From positions 1 to 37,165 of the IMG/VR virus record IMGVR_UViG_3300028800_000203: DNA of 37,165 nucleotides. One strand, given 5' to 3'. This DNA is from a virus. Position 1 is the first letter of the stretch. Each line of letters starts with the position of its first letter. The position numbers and the translations under genes were made by a program. The notes beneath the pieces were generated by a model that saw only the letters and a program-made list of their open reading frames with translations, searched no databases and had not been told where the DNA came from. Positions 1 through 6,568 of the stretch are shown piece by piece.

Positions 1-110
1 ACCTAGGGCAAAGTGTTACGCTACCTAGGGCAAAGTGTTACGCTACCTAGGGCAAAGTGTTACGCTACCTAGGGCAAAGTGTTACGCTTTCTAGGGCAAA
101 GTGTTACGCC
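1..110. repeat. Five tandem 22-bp iteron-like repeats
   Basis: Four perfect 22-bp units lie at 1-22, 23-44, 45-66 and 67-88. A fifth unit at 89-110 begins tt instead of ac and ends in c instead of t. The shared core is TAGGGCAAAGTGTTACGC. A 22-bp period is two helical turns, as in iteron origins bound by plasmid and phage initiators. There are no unique spacers, so this is not CRISPR. A role as replication origin or packaging signal is inferred from the periodicity and the adjacent AT-rich inverted repeat. Confidence 0.9.
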
Positions 111-160
111 TGTCCAAAAAAAGGGTTGTTCTTTCGGGCTCTTTTCCCATTTCTCCATTC

Positions 161-199
161 GATAAAGAGATAAAGACATTAAGACATTATCTCTTTATC
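161..199. repeat. AT-rich inverted repeat next to the iterons
   Basis: The arms GATAAAGAGATAA (161-173) and TTATCTCTTTATC (187-199) are perfectly complementary over 13 bp around a 13-nt spacer. The spacer region carries a short direct repeat of AAGACATT. In the right-end copy the outermost base of the left arm is changed (37092 is t), which breaks the last pair. Position beside the iterons suggests a melting element of an origin or a protein-binding site. There is no T tract for an intrinsic terminator. Confidence 0.75.
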
Positions 200-311
200 G
201 CTATCGCCTAATCCTGTGCGCCTAAGGGCTACAGGTATTGGCTCAGCTCTCAAAATTAGGAGCGACATTCTCAGTCCGGAAAATCCTTGCGCAGTTCATA
301 GTTTTTCAGAA

Positions 312-923
312 TTAAGACTCAGTATTTTTACTATTCGTGAGCTCTGTCCTTAAAGACTTGATCTGCATCCTGACCGCTTCCATATACTTTTCTATGGATT
401 CATTAAATAGCGCTAGATTCCGCTTATCCGCACTCGCTTGCTCCATCTTATTACTCATCTCTAACAGGCAACGGCGGTGATCATTAATGTCATCGTCTAT
501 GGATCCATAACAGTTATTACATCTACTGTGTATATCCTTATACCTAGATTCTTGATATTCCGCAGCGCACTGAGCGTGTTTTGCTGCCGTCTTAAAAGGC
601 TTCTTACAGATGTAACAGCTTAAAAGATAGTAAGGAAATTCAGTAAAAACTGACTTAGGATTACAAAAATGACATGGGCACCCCCAACTTGTGACTTTAT
701 CAAGCAGCTCATGCTTGATAAAATCCTCAACTTTCTGAAAGTCGATAGGGCGCCACTTTTTCTTTAGAGAAAAAACTAAAACAACAAAGTGCCCTGTTTG
801 TGGATATTTATAGACATATCCAGCCACATACTCATCACCTGTCTTTATATCTTTACCTATAAATCCTTCATCGGAGTATTTTTTTCTATGAAAAGCTATG
901 CCATTAAAATTCGGCACTCTCAT
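312..923 (-). CDS. Cys-rich protein of unknown function
   Basis: This 203-aa protein starts with ATG behind a good ribosome binding site (AAGGA). I do not recognise its family. The middle holds three Cys/His clusters: C82, C84, C87; then C103, C106, H116, C119; then C135, C138, H149, C152. The last two share a CX2C...HX2-3C layout typical of small zinc-binding folds. The C-terminal third looks helical and charged. It follows the large terminase by 18 nt on the same strand and is probably co-transcribed with it. Zinc binding is inferred from the Cys spacing; a nucleic-acid role is only a guess. Confidence 0.55.
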   Translation of the reverse strand: MRVPNFNGIAFHRKKYSDEGFIGKDIKTGDEYVAGYVYKYPQTGHFVVLVFSLKKKWRPIDFQKVEDFIKHELLDKVTSWGCPCHFCNPKSVFTEFPYYLLSCYICKKPFKTAAKHAQCAAEYQESRYKDIHSRCNNCYGSIDDDINDHRRCLLEMSNKMEQASADKRNLALFNESIEKYMEAVRMQIKSLRTELTNSKNTES

Positions 924-941
924 AATTCTTCCTTAATAAGG

Positions 942-2294
942 TTACAAATCGTCCCTAAAGACGCTCGGTAGCGTGCTCTGCTCGCCATAAATAGCTTCCA
1001 TATATCTCTTATCTAACTCTTCAGGTGTCAATCCATCCCTAATTTTAGGTAGACTAACACAAAGATAACGCATTGCATCACAGGCGTGGCTAAATTGATT
1101 GTGTAATGGCTGTGCTTTGTACACCTTACGCTTAGAATCAAACTCTTGCCGATAGTTCTCTAGCGACCTAATAAGCTGATGGCACTTAGACTCGTCTATG
1201 TAGATCTTACTCAGGGCAGACCTTACTGATTCAATTCCGTCCATTATTGACACATCATTAGACGTGATAAATTTGAGCCCCAGGTTCTTTGCTTTTTCCA
1301 GTCGGGTCATACCGCTACCCCATTCCCGAACGGCGATGTCATGGGGCGCTATGTGCTTGCCATAAGTATACGGCTTAGAATCAAGCACCTTAATGTAATG
1401 CTCAAGCCCCTCTTTGCTGTTTTCGTAGAAGTCGATAATACGAACCGTAGCGCCTATCGACTGATAGAATATTATTGAGGTACTATCGCGCACACCAATA
1501 TCCCAGGCTGTATGGACCTTAAAGCCCGTCTCCCATGGCACATCGCCAATCTGGCGGTTGACCCGCATACGATCGATATACTTGGTATAGTACGCACCCT
1601 CTATACCTAATTCAAAGCTATTAAAATATTCTTGTTGTATTAAATCCTCAGACATAATACCTTCACGCTTCTCGCGCTCTATATCTTCCATGGATATGTG
1701 CTTGGTATCTTCCACTGTTAGCTTAAAGCAGTACCAGGATGGGCTCTCCTTGGCGATATTATACAGCTCCCAGAGATGATTACGTCCCCGGACTGTGCTG
1801 ATGAATACAGCCCATCCTCCGTTGTGTGTGAGTATTGGTCGTATGTACTGATACGCTCGTGGATCCTGTAGGGCATACTCAGAAAAGACACAGCCAATAG
1901 GGTTAGACCCAACCAGCGAATCTACGTTGTCTGAACCGATTATTTGTATTAAAGATCCGTTTGTAAGCTTTATTTTCATCTGTTGAGAGTTAGATGAAGC
2001 GATTAGGCATTTCGGAATAAAATCCAAAAACTTGGTCCCATCGCCAAGCATGCCATCCCAAATTACCTTCAGACCTTGCGCATAAGTGGGCAGTATATAC
2101 CAAAACACACCAGGACGGCGTATAGCAGCGCGCACCATCAAGTTCCAGCAGGCAACGTCCTTACCAGCCCTGCGTGGAAGAATCGCGAGGACCTTGGTGT
2201 ATTTTTTATTTTCTACCGCATCAAGAATGGGAAGCTGGTACCAGCGGGGCTTAAATTTACTAAGTGTAATTTTTGATTCAACTGAGACATCCAC
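942..2294 (-). CDS. terL: Terminase large subunit
   Basis: This is the ATPase-nuclease motor that drives DNA into the procapsid through the portal. The 450-aa protein has a Walker A-like RRAGKD at residues 41-46, a Walker B-like CVFSEYAL around 135-142 with E139 as the likely catalytic Glu, and a coupling motif near ISTVRG (165-170). Its C-terminal RNase H-like nuclease shows acidic residues D265 (WDIG), D319 (PHDI) and D406 (CDAMRY). The start is a GTG at 2294 with a weak AGGA; it overlaps the 3' end of the HNH gene by 17 bp. A second, diverged version of the N-terminus lies beyond that endonuclease gene (2985-3041), so the present 5' end may be a replacement. Confidence 0.93.
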   Translation of the reverse strand: MDVSVESKITLSKFKPRWYQLPILDAVENKKYTKVLAILPRRAGKDVACWNLMVRAAIRRPGVFWYILPTYAQGLKVIWDGMLGDGTKFLDFIPKCLIASSNSQQMKIKLTNGSLIQIIGSDNVDSLVGSNPIGCVFSEYALQDPRAYQYIRPILTHNGGWAVFISTVRGRNHLWELYNIAKESPSWYCFKLTVEDTKHISMEDIEREKREGIMSEDLIQQEYFNSFELGIEGAYYTKYIDRMRVNRQIGDVPWETGFKVHTAWDIGVRDSTSIIFYQSIGATVRIIDFYENSKEGLEHYIKVLDSKPYTYGKHIAPHDIAVREWGSGMTRLEKAKNLGLKFITSNDVSIMDGIESVRSALSKIYIDESKCHQLIRSLENYRQEFDSKRKVYKAQPLHNQFSHACDAMRYLCVSLPKIRDGLTPEELDKRYMEAIYGEQSTLPSVFRDDL

Positions 2295-2940
2295 TCTTAA
2301 TCCTATTAGGCCATCCCCTGTGGGAAATGTGTTTACAATTTATACATTGAGTCGTTCCCCCACTCCTAAGGTCTCCTCCAGATTTTATAGAAATTGTGCC
2401 ACAAGCGCACTGGCATTCATAATATCTGTGTCCAGGTTTATGCTTTACCCTTGTCTTGACGGTCCACTTTCCAAATACTTTTCCCGGCATGTCATCCTTG
2501 AGAGTTCCATTCATTCCTGGATGATTCTCAGCCCTAGTTGCCCATCGACAATTTCCGGGCTCGTAATGGCCATCATTATCTATTCTATCGACTTCTTTAT
2601 TGCCAGGACGATGGCCCATGTCAGCAAAGAAGTTCTCGAATTTAAGCCATCTGTCGCAGACTTTAATGCCGCGCCCACCGTAATATTTATATATTTTAAC
2701 CCTAGGATTCTGGCATCTTGTAAGAATTCCAGCCCATATTTTATATATGCCAGTCTTAGACATTCCGTGTCTTTTAAATGCACAATCTCGACACATGGTT
2801 GACATGCCTAATCGAAGAGAAGTACCTATGACTACAACTTCATTTCCGCAATCACATCTACATAAATAGTGTTTACAGTTTTGCTTTGGCTTAGGTTGCT
2901 CGGAAAGAACAACCCACTTATTAAATCTAGATCCGATCAT
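2278..2940 (-). CDS. HNH-type homing endonuclease
   Basis: This 220-aa protein resembles free-standing phage HNH endonucleases. Residues 66-135 hold the family core: IYKIWAGILTRC, then YYGGRGIKVCDRW (87-99), then the nuclease stretch VDRIDNDGHYEPGNCRWA (117-134). The core is flanked by two copies of a small zinc-ribbon-like unit (1-59 and 153-207), each with a G-x-x-F-x-K-W start and a CxCxCG-type cluster plus a later CxxC; these are probably DNA-recognition arms. Such enzymes cut an allele lacking the insertion and are copied in by repair. Its 3' end overlaps terL, and a relic terL 5' end lies just upstream, marking the invaded gene. Confidence 0.88.
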   Translation of the reverse strand: MIGSRFNKWVVLSEQPKPKQNCKHYLCRCDCGNEVVVIGTSLRLGMSTMCRDCAFKRHGMSKTGIYKIWAGILTRCQNPRVKIYKYYGGRGIKVCDRWLKFENFFADMGHRPGNKEVDRIDNDGHYEPGNCRWATRAENHPGMNGTLKDDMPGKVFGKWTVKTRVKHKPGHRYYECQCACGTISIKSGGDLRSGGTTQCINCKHISHRGWPNRIKSGCLS

Positions 2941-2984
2941 ATAAATACCTATGTTTAAATATAGTATATCCTACAATCGGAATA

Positions 2985-3041
2985 TCACCATCGGGGTTTA
3001 AATTTATTGAGAGTTACTTGTGCTTCAACAGGCAATGACAT
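2985..3041 (-). pseudogene. Stranded 5' end of terL (18 codons)
   Basis: A strong ribosome binding site (GAGGAGGAG) precedes an ATG at 3041 that opens MSLPVEAQVTLNKFKPRW and then stops at TGA. The functional terL begins MDVSVESKITLSKFKPRW. The two match at 11 of 18 residues, and the last 21 nt match at 18 positions. The HNH gene lies between the two copies. The simplest reading is that this is the original terL start, cut off when the endonuclease arrived with a substitute 5' end. It may still be translated as an 18-aa peptide. Confidence 0.8.
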
Positions 3042-3090
3042 GGGCTCCTCCTCGGTTTGCCCAAAGATACCATGTATTAAGCGCCTATAT

Positions 3091-3127
3091 AAACAAAAAC
3101 CCCGGATGCACATGGATGCACCCAGGG
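3091..3127 (-). terminator. Rho-independent terminator
   Basis: On the minus strand an 11-bp stem (5' arm CCCTGGGTGCA, 3' arm TGCATCCGGGG, including two G-U pairs) closes a six-nt loop and is followed by TTTTTGTTT. It lies 50 nt beyond the stop of the 530-aa gene and insulates it from the HNH-terL unit. Confidence 0.88.
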
Positions 3128-3176
3128 AAACAAAATACCCGGACATATCATAAATACTCAAGGCGCAGTTATTATA

Positions 3177-4769
3177 TCAATTATCAGAAGATTTCCTAAT
3201 CAAATTGCTCAAGTAGCTTCCTCCTGCAAATAGAGCAGCCATTGGCCAGCTATATCCCATCGCAACAGATGCCCCAAAAGTGATAACGGGATCATTCAGA
3301 ACGTAATTAGATACGGTATATTTCGTTATCTCGCTCACTACACCCTGTGGAGTCGTTAGATTCAAGGCAGTCTCAGCCATTCCCTTAATGACAACCGCGT
3401 TGGCTGCATACTTACCTACAACTCGTGCGGTGTTGATATTATCCATTCTCTGACGATCAGTCTGCGCAGGAGATAGGTTCATACCGCGCATATGATCAGT
3501 CACCCCAGGAACAGTATGAAAGATATTGCCACGAAGGATATGAGTGAGAGAACTATCGGTAAAATCCTGAGGAGTCTGAATGGTTGAAGTGTATCTCTTG
3601 GGCCGCTCCAAGGATTGTTCTGGACGATCTGGCGACTCAGGTATCTCAATCAAGCTCACCATAGGCCCTGTCACCGTGATAGGCTCAGACACTTTCTCAG
3701 GAGCTTTGTAAGATGCAGGCTGTGCGGCTGGAGTAGGCAGCGGCTTTACTCTATCACCATCAACCGGTATACCATTGGAAGGGGTCGTTAAGATAGTATC
3801 CCTTCCAATAGTTGTGTCCCTGCATAAAGCAGTAAATTGATCTTGAGATTTTTTATCACCAGAAACGGCGATGGTCATAGAGTTTTTGCTTTCGGAAGTA
3901 ACCGTGATTACCGGCTTATTCTCTTTGGGTAATGACACCATTCCCCTATCTAATGATTGAGCTGCTTGCTTATGTACGATAGCTGTTACTTGTGCCGCTC
4001 TAACTCTTTCTTTATCAGCCGCTATCTGCGCAGCATGTTCATGCTGGTACCGACGCTCAGCTGCTGCTTTAGCTTGCTCGCCAGCTTCCTTAAGCTTCTG
4101 GTTAATCTCCGACTGCTGAGCAGGAGTTCCCAAAGAAGTAGCCTTCAGAATGTCAGCACGGCGCTCGCGCTCATTATAGAACTCTTCTTCGCTCATACGA
4201 GGATACTTCTGTCGTGCCTGCTCATACTCTTTGTTATTTCTCATCACGCTACGGTTGGCGTCAGGATTAGGAGTTCCGCAACCATTGCCAGAAGGTATAT
4301 TCTGATTAGCCGCAGAATCTATCACAGCATCTTTCACGGTGCTCTTGGCGCTATCAGCAAATGCGCTTAGTGCTGCATCCACTAGAGATCCAGCCCAGCT
4401 ATTACCCGCTGCGCCAGGTCCATTAAAGGAGAAGCTGCCACCAAACTTAACACCACCAGGTCCACGAACTCGAGACTCTAGTTCTATAGTGCCATCTTCT
4501 AGCTCTTTGACCTTGATGTACCCCACATCCAAGAATGACTCCAGTTGCTCTTTTGTCATGCCACGAAGGGTAGAGTCAAGCTGATGATTCTGAAGCGCTG
4601 TAGTCCATCCTGATCGGTCTAAGGCGAATCCCAGGTCAGAGTGATACAGATTCACGTCCCCCATTGCTTGAGGAGCAAAAAACGAGCGGCGCTCTAGTTG
4701 TGTAATAGTAAGATTCTCTACAGCTGCATACATCGATGCAGAAAGAAGTGATAGTGCCAGATATCTCAT
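3177..4769 (-). CDS. Secreted or envelope 530-aa protein, unknown function
   Basis: I do not recognise a family. The first 15 residues (MRYLALSLLSASMYA) look like a signal peptide cleaved before AVENL. Residues 100-130 are Gly-rich. Residues 185-275 are charged, helical and probably coiled-coil (EEEFYNERERRADIL, AAAERRYQHEHAAQ). Residues 330-400 are Pro-rich and likely disordered. The end has two hydrophobic Ala/Gly stretches (AANAVVIKGMAETAL; ITFGASVAMGYSWPMAALFAGG). The ATG follows AAGGA. The gene has its own promoter candidate (4807-4834) and terminator (3091-3127), so it is a single-gene unit. Candidate roles are lysis, superinfection exclusion or host manipulation, all speculative. Confidence 0.65.
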   Translation of the reverse strand: MRYLALSLLSASMYAAVENLTITQLERRSFFAPQAMGDVNLYHSDLGFALDRSGWTTALQNHQLDSTLRGMTKEQLESFLDVGYIKVKELEDGTIELESRVRGPGGVKFGGSFSFNGPGAAGNSWAGSLVDAALSAFADSAKSTVKDAVIDSAANQNIPSGNGCGTPNPDANRSVMRNNKEYEQARQKYPRMSEEEFYNERERRADILKATSLGTPAQQSEINQKLKEAGEQAKAAAERRYQHEHAAQIAADKERVRAAQVTAIVHKQAAQSLDRGMVSLPKENKPVITVTSESKNSMTIAVSGDKKSQDQFTALCRDTTIGRDTILTTPSNGIPVDGDRVKPLPTPAAQPASYKAPEKVSEPITVTGPMVSLIEIPESPDRPEQSLERPKRYTSTIQTPQDFTDSSLTHILRGNIFHTVPGVTDHMRGMNLSPAQTDRQRMDNINTARVVGKYAANAVVIKGMAETALNLTTPQGVVSEITKYTVSNYVLNDPVITFGASVAMGYSWPMAALFAGGSYLSNLIRKSSDN

Positions 4770-4806
4770 GGCTGTTCCTTATGGTTTGGTTGGATTGTTA
4801 TTTGTT

Positions 4807-4834
4807 ATGATACATATCCTAAAATGACCTGCAA
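4807..4834 (-). promoter_or_regulatory. Promoter candidate for the 530-aa gene
   Basis: On the minus strand TTGCAG (4834-4829) and TATCAT (4812-4807) stand 16 nt apart, close to sigma-70 consensus at both boxes. The start codon follows about 38 nt downstream, and the terminator of the preceding unit lies just upstream, as expected for an independent unit. Confidence 0.5.
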
Positions 4835-4853
4835 GAGGGAATGTTTTGGGGAC

Positions 4854-4890
4854 AAAAAAGCCGCAGTGAATATTACTCCACCACGGCTTT
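4854..4890 (-). terminator. Rho-independent terminator
   Basis: On the minus strand AAAGCCG (4890-4884) pairs with CGGCTTT (4863-4857), and the T run extends to six. The loop can form extra GTG/CAC pairs. It ends the unit containing the small-terminase candidate. The rest of 4891-4996 holds no ORF that I can support; a TTAGGT/ACCTAA inverted pair near 4970-5000 is the only structure seen. Confidence 0.75.
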
Positions 4891-4996
4891 GATAAGTTTG
4901 TCTAACGGGTACTCTATTTCCCCGAGCATCATGTGTGATACCGGAGATAGTAATAGACTATGAACCAAGTTAGGTCAATCTATGCTCTATTCCAAC

Positions 4997-5290
4997 CTAA
5001 TTGATCTGTTCTTTTTGCCTAATTCCTTCAATCACAAACTGCGCAATTTTTTCCGCCTTATCCATGGTGTAACTTATGACCATGACATTAACTGACATTG
5101 CATAAATATCTTTGCTTAGAACCGCGTTGTCGTATTTCTTGACGGCAAATTCTAATATATCCACCAATGGTTGTAACATTTTAAGATCATTTGTCTCAAT
5201 ATCATGCGTCGGAATTTCTTGCCGAGAAAAATGTTCTATGACTTCAAATGATCGTTCGAAAACTTTAACAATTCTTTCTGTGTTATTCAT
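4997..5290 (-). CDS. Small helical protein of unknown function
   Basis: This 97-aa protein is almost entirely predicted helix, with alternating hydrophobic and charged residues and no Cys motif or membrane segment. Its ATG at 5290 overlaps the end of the small-terminase candidate by 8 bp and uses an AGAAGAAGG ribosome binding site inside that gene, so translation is probably coupled. Position suggests an accessory packaging or DNA-metabolism role, but no family is recognised. It is the last gene before the terminator at 4854-4890. Confidence 0.6.
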   Translation of the reverse strand: MNNTERIVKVFERSFEVIEHFSRQEIPTHDIETNDLKMLQPLVDILEFAVKKYDNAVLSKDIYAMSVNVMVISYTMDKAEKIAQFVIEGIRQKEQIN

Positions 5291-5822
5291 CCTTCTTCTC
5301 CGGTACCAAGGGTGAGTTTGGCATTCTCTCTACGACCACTATGCGTTGAGTGGAATCCAGTGAATCTTGGTTATTCAATTTCGAATTCCACTCAACAACT
5401 TCTTTGTATACTTCATCATAATGAGCTTGGACTTTGAAGACCGCTGTAGCATCTAAGCGTCTTTCTATAGCCCCAGATTCTCTTCTCTCGGCTATTACCA
5501 TCTTAGCCATTTCTATAGCCCTGAGAAGATCCTCGCTTTTCTGGGACCATTTATAGAGCGTTCCTCGGTGCAGTTCTTTCATGATACAGAACTTCTCTAG
5601 CCGATACGCCTTCTCGTCCTCTTTTACCCATCTAACGAGCTCTCTTGCCAGCGATGTTAAGAACTCTTGACTCGGATCCCGTTCTCTCCAGGATCCCCAT
5701 AAAATACCCACCTTATACCCCTCATGCACTGATTCCCTATTTGGGGTCTTTTTTTGCGCCTCTGTTATAGTGGGGGGTTTATTGCCTAACTGTTTTTTGG
5801 ATTCTTTTTGGATGCGCGCCAT
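5283..5822 (-). CDS. Putative terminase small subunit
   Basis: This 179-aa protein has the layout of small terminase/DNA-packaging proteins. Residues 1-35 are basic and disordered. A helical domain follows at about 52-125, with FLTSLARELVRWVKEDEKAY, then EKFCIMKELHRGTLYKWSQ resembling a helix-turn-helix. Further helices (IEMAKMVIAERRESGA) are of the type that drives ring assembly, and the tail is acidic. It would recognise packaging DNA and load the large subunit. It lies between the RusA-like gene (36-bp overlap) and a 97-aa gene in one unit. A generic HTH regulator is the main alternative. Confidence 0.6.
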   Translation of the reverse strand: MARIQKESKKQLGNKPPTITEAQKKTPNRESVHEGYKVGILWGSWRERDPSQEFLTSLARELVRWVKEDEKAYRLEKFCIMKELHRGTLYKWSQKSEDLLRAIEMAKMVIAERRESGAIERRLDATAVFKVQAHYDEVYKEVVEWNSKLNNQDSLDSTQRIVVVERMPNSPLVPEKKDE

Positions 5823-6211
5823 TCATCATTCTCTCGTAAAATTATTTCAGTTCGTGGTTCATGGGCATACTCTTTACTCAGATTGAGTGATATAACACTG
5901 TTAGTTCTATCAAAAAGTACCTGAGACGTAACCTCTTCCACGAATCTATACAACAACAACAAAGAAGGGCTCGTGACATGATAAGGTCCTCTTGCCAGAC
6001 GAGTAGCCTCTCGTACCGGATACTTAAAGAAAAACCTAACATTCATTTCCAATGGCCCAGAAAAGCGGGGACGCTCATCATGCTGGGCCGTCAATGACAA
6101 TATAGCCATACGGTGTGCTGCTCGGGCTGGGGTCCACTCCCTGCAGTCCCCCACAACCCTGATCACGTACGATTCTGGTTCGCCTTTTATGATATATATC
6201 GCTTCACGCAT
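5786..6211 (-). CDS. RusA-like protein lacking the catalytic acids
   Basis: The ATG at 6211 is preferred over the one at 6229 because AAAGGAGC sits just before it; the product is 141 aa. Its layout matches RusA Holliday-junction resolvases: ERPRFSGPLEMNVRFFFKYP (46-65), a loop, HVTSPSLLLLYRFVEEV (78-94), a DRTNSVISLNLSKEY strand-helix (101-115) and the typical PRTEIIL (119-125). In active RusA the loop reads roughly PDxDNxxK. Here it is SPSLLLLYR, so both Asp and the Lys are gone, and only D101 might remain of the later Asp pair. It may bind branched DNA without cutting, or have another role. Confidence 0.65.
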   Translation of the reverse strand: MREAIYIIKGEPESYVIRVVGDCREWTPARAAHRMAILSLTAQHDERPRFSGPLEMNVRFFFKYPVREATRLARGPYHVTSPSLLLLYRFVEEVTSQVLFDRTNSVISLNLSKEYAHEPRTEIILRENDEWRASKKNPKNS

Positions 6212-6264
6212 AAAGCTCCTTTGCTCCATGCCGCAAGGATACTACGCACGCTATTTGCCATCCA

Positions 6265-6354
6265 CTAAAACTTACTGCCACTGGCACCACAACTCGAGCA
6301 CATAACGGTTTTAGTATACTCAGTGACAGCAAGCATATCTTTACTACCTGGCAC
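6265..6354 (-). CDS. Possible mini gene with a CxxC motif
   Basis: A frame open from a TGA just upstream reads VPGSKDMLAVTEYTKTV then MCSSCGASGSKF and stops at 6265. It looks protein-like and resembles the tail of a small zinc-ribbon protein. The possible GTG (6354) or ATG (6336) starts lack a clear ribosome binding site. It could be a remnant. The rest of the gap 6355-6568 shows no gene I can support, only a purine-rich stretch around 6409-6433. Confidence 0.25.
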   Translation of the reverse strand: MPGSKDMLAVTEYTKTVMCSSCGASGSKF

Positions 6355-6568
6355 TACGTCAGATGGGCAATCATGAACATTATTTCAGTAGCGCCAGGTG
6401 TTTTTCCCCAAAAGGAGAGAGAAGGGGAGAAATTTTCAAATAACAAGGACAGGGCTCACGGAATAACAACTCACGGTAGCAACCGGATTAATCAGAGGAA
6501 CTGATATATTTTATCGTAATTATTCTCACTTGCCCCGTCCCCGCAACAATAGCCAACCTGTGAAACCC

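Larger units (their letters stand above)
1..233. repeat. Left copy of the terminal direct repeat
   Basis: These bases recur at 36932-37164 at a constant offset of 36931. I see one internal difference: g at 161 against t at 37092. The match ends at base 233 (234 is g, its partner 37165 is t). The repeat could be a true terminal redundancy of a linear phage genome or the unclipped overlap of a circular assembly. Joining the ends gives the canonical head-gene order, which favours continuity across the junction. The rest of the gene-free stretch 234-311 shows nothing clear. Confidence 0.9.

Noticed and set aside
1-110. Repeat array as CRISPR
   Set aside because: The units are strictly tandem with no unique spacers and no cas genes nearby.
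2941-3041. Group I intron in terL with 5' splice site after the relic exon
   Set aside because: No internal guide complementary to the relic end, only 45 nt before the HNH start, and no room for a ribozyme core between the HNH stop and terL. The second copy already supplies a complete N-terminus.
6373-6504. Plus-strand 43-aa ORF
   Set aside because: Runs against its neighbours, lacks a convincing ribosome binding site, and its sequence is low in hydrophobic core residues.
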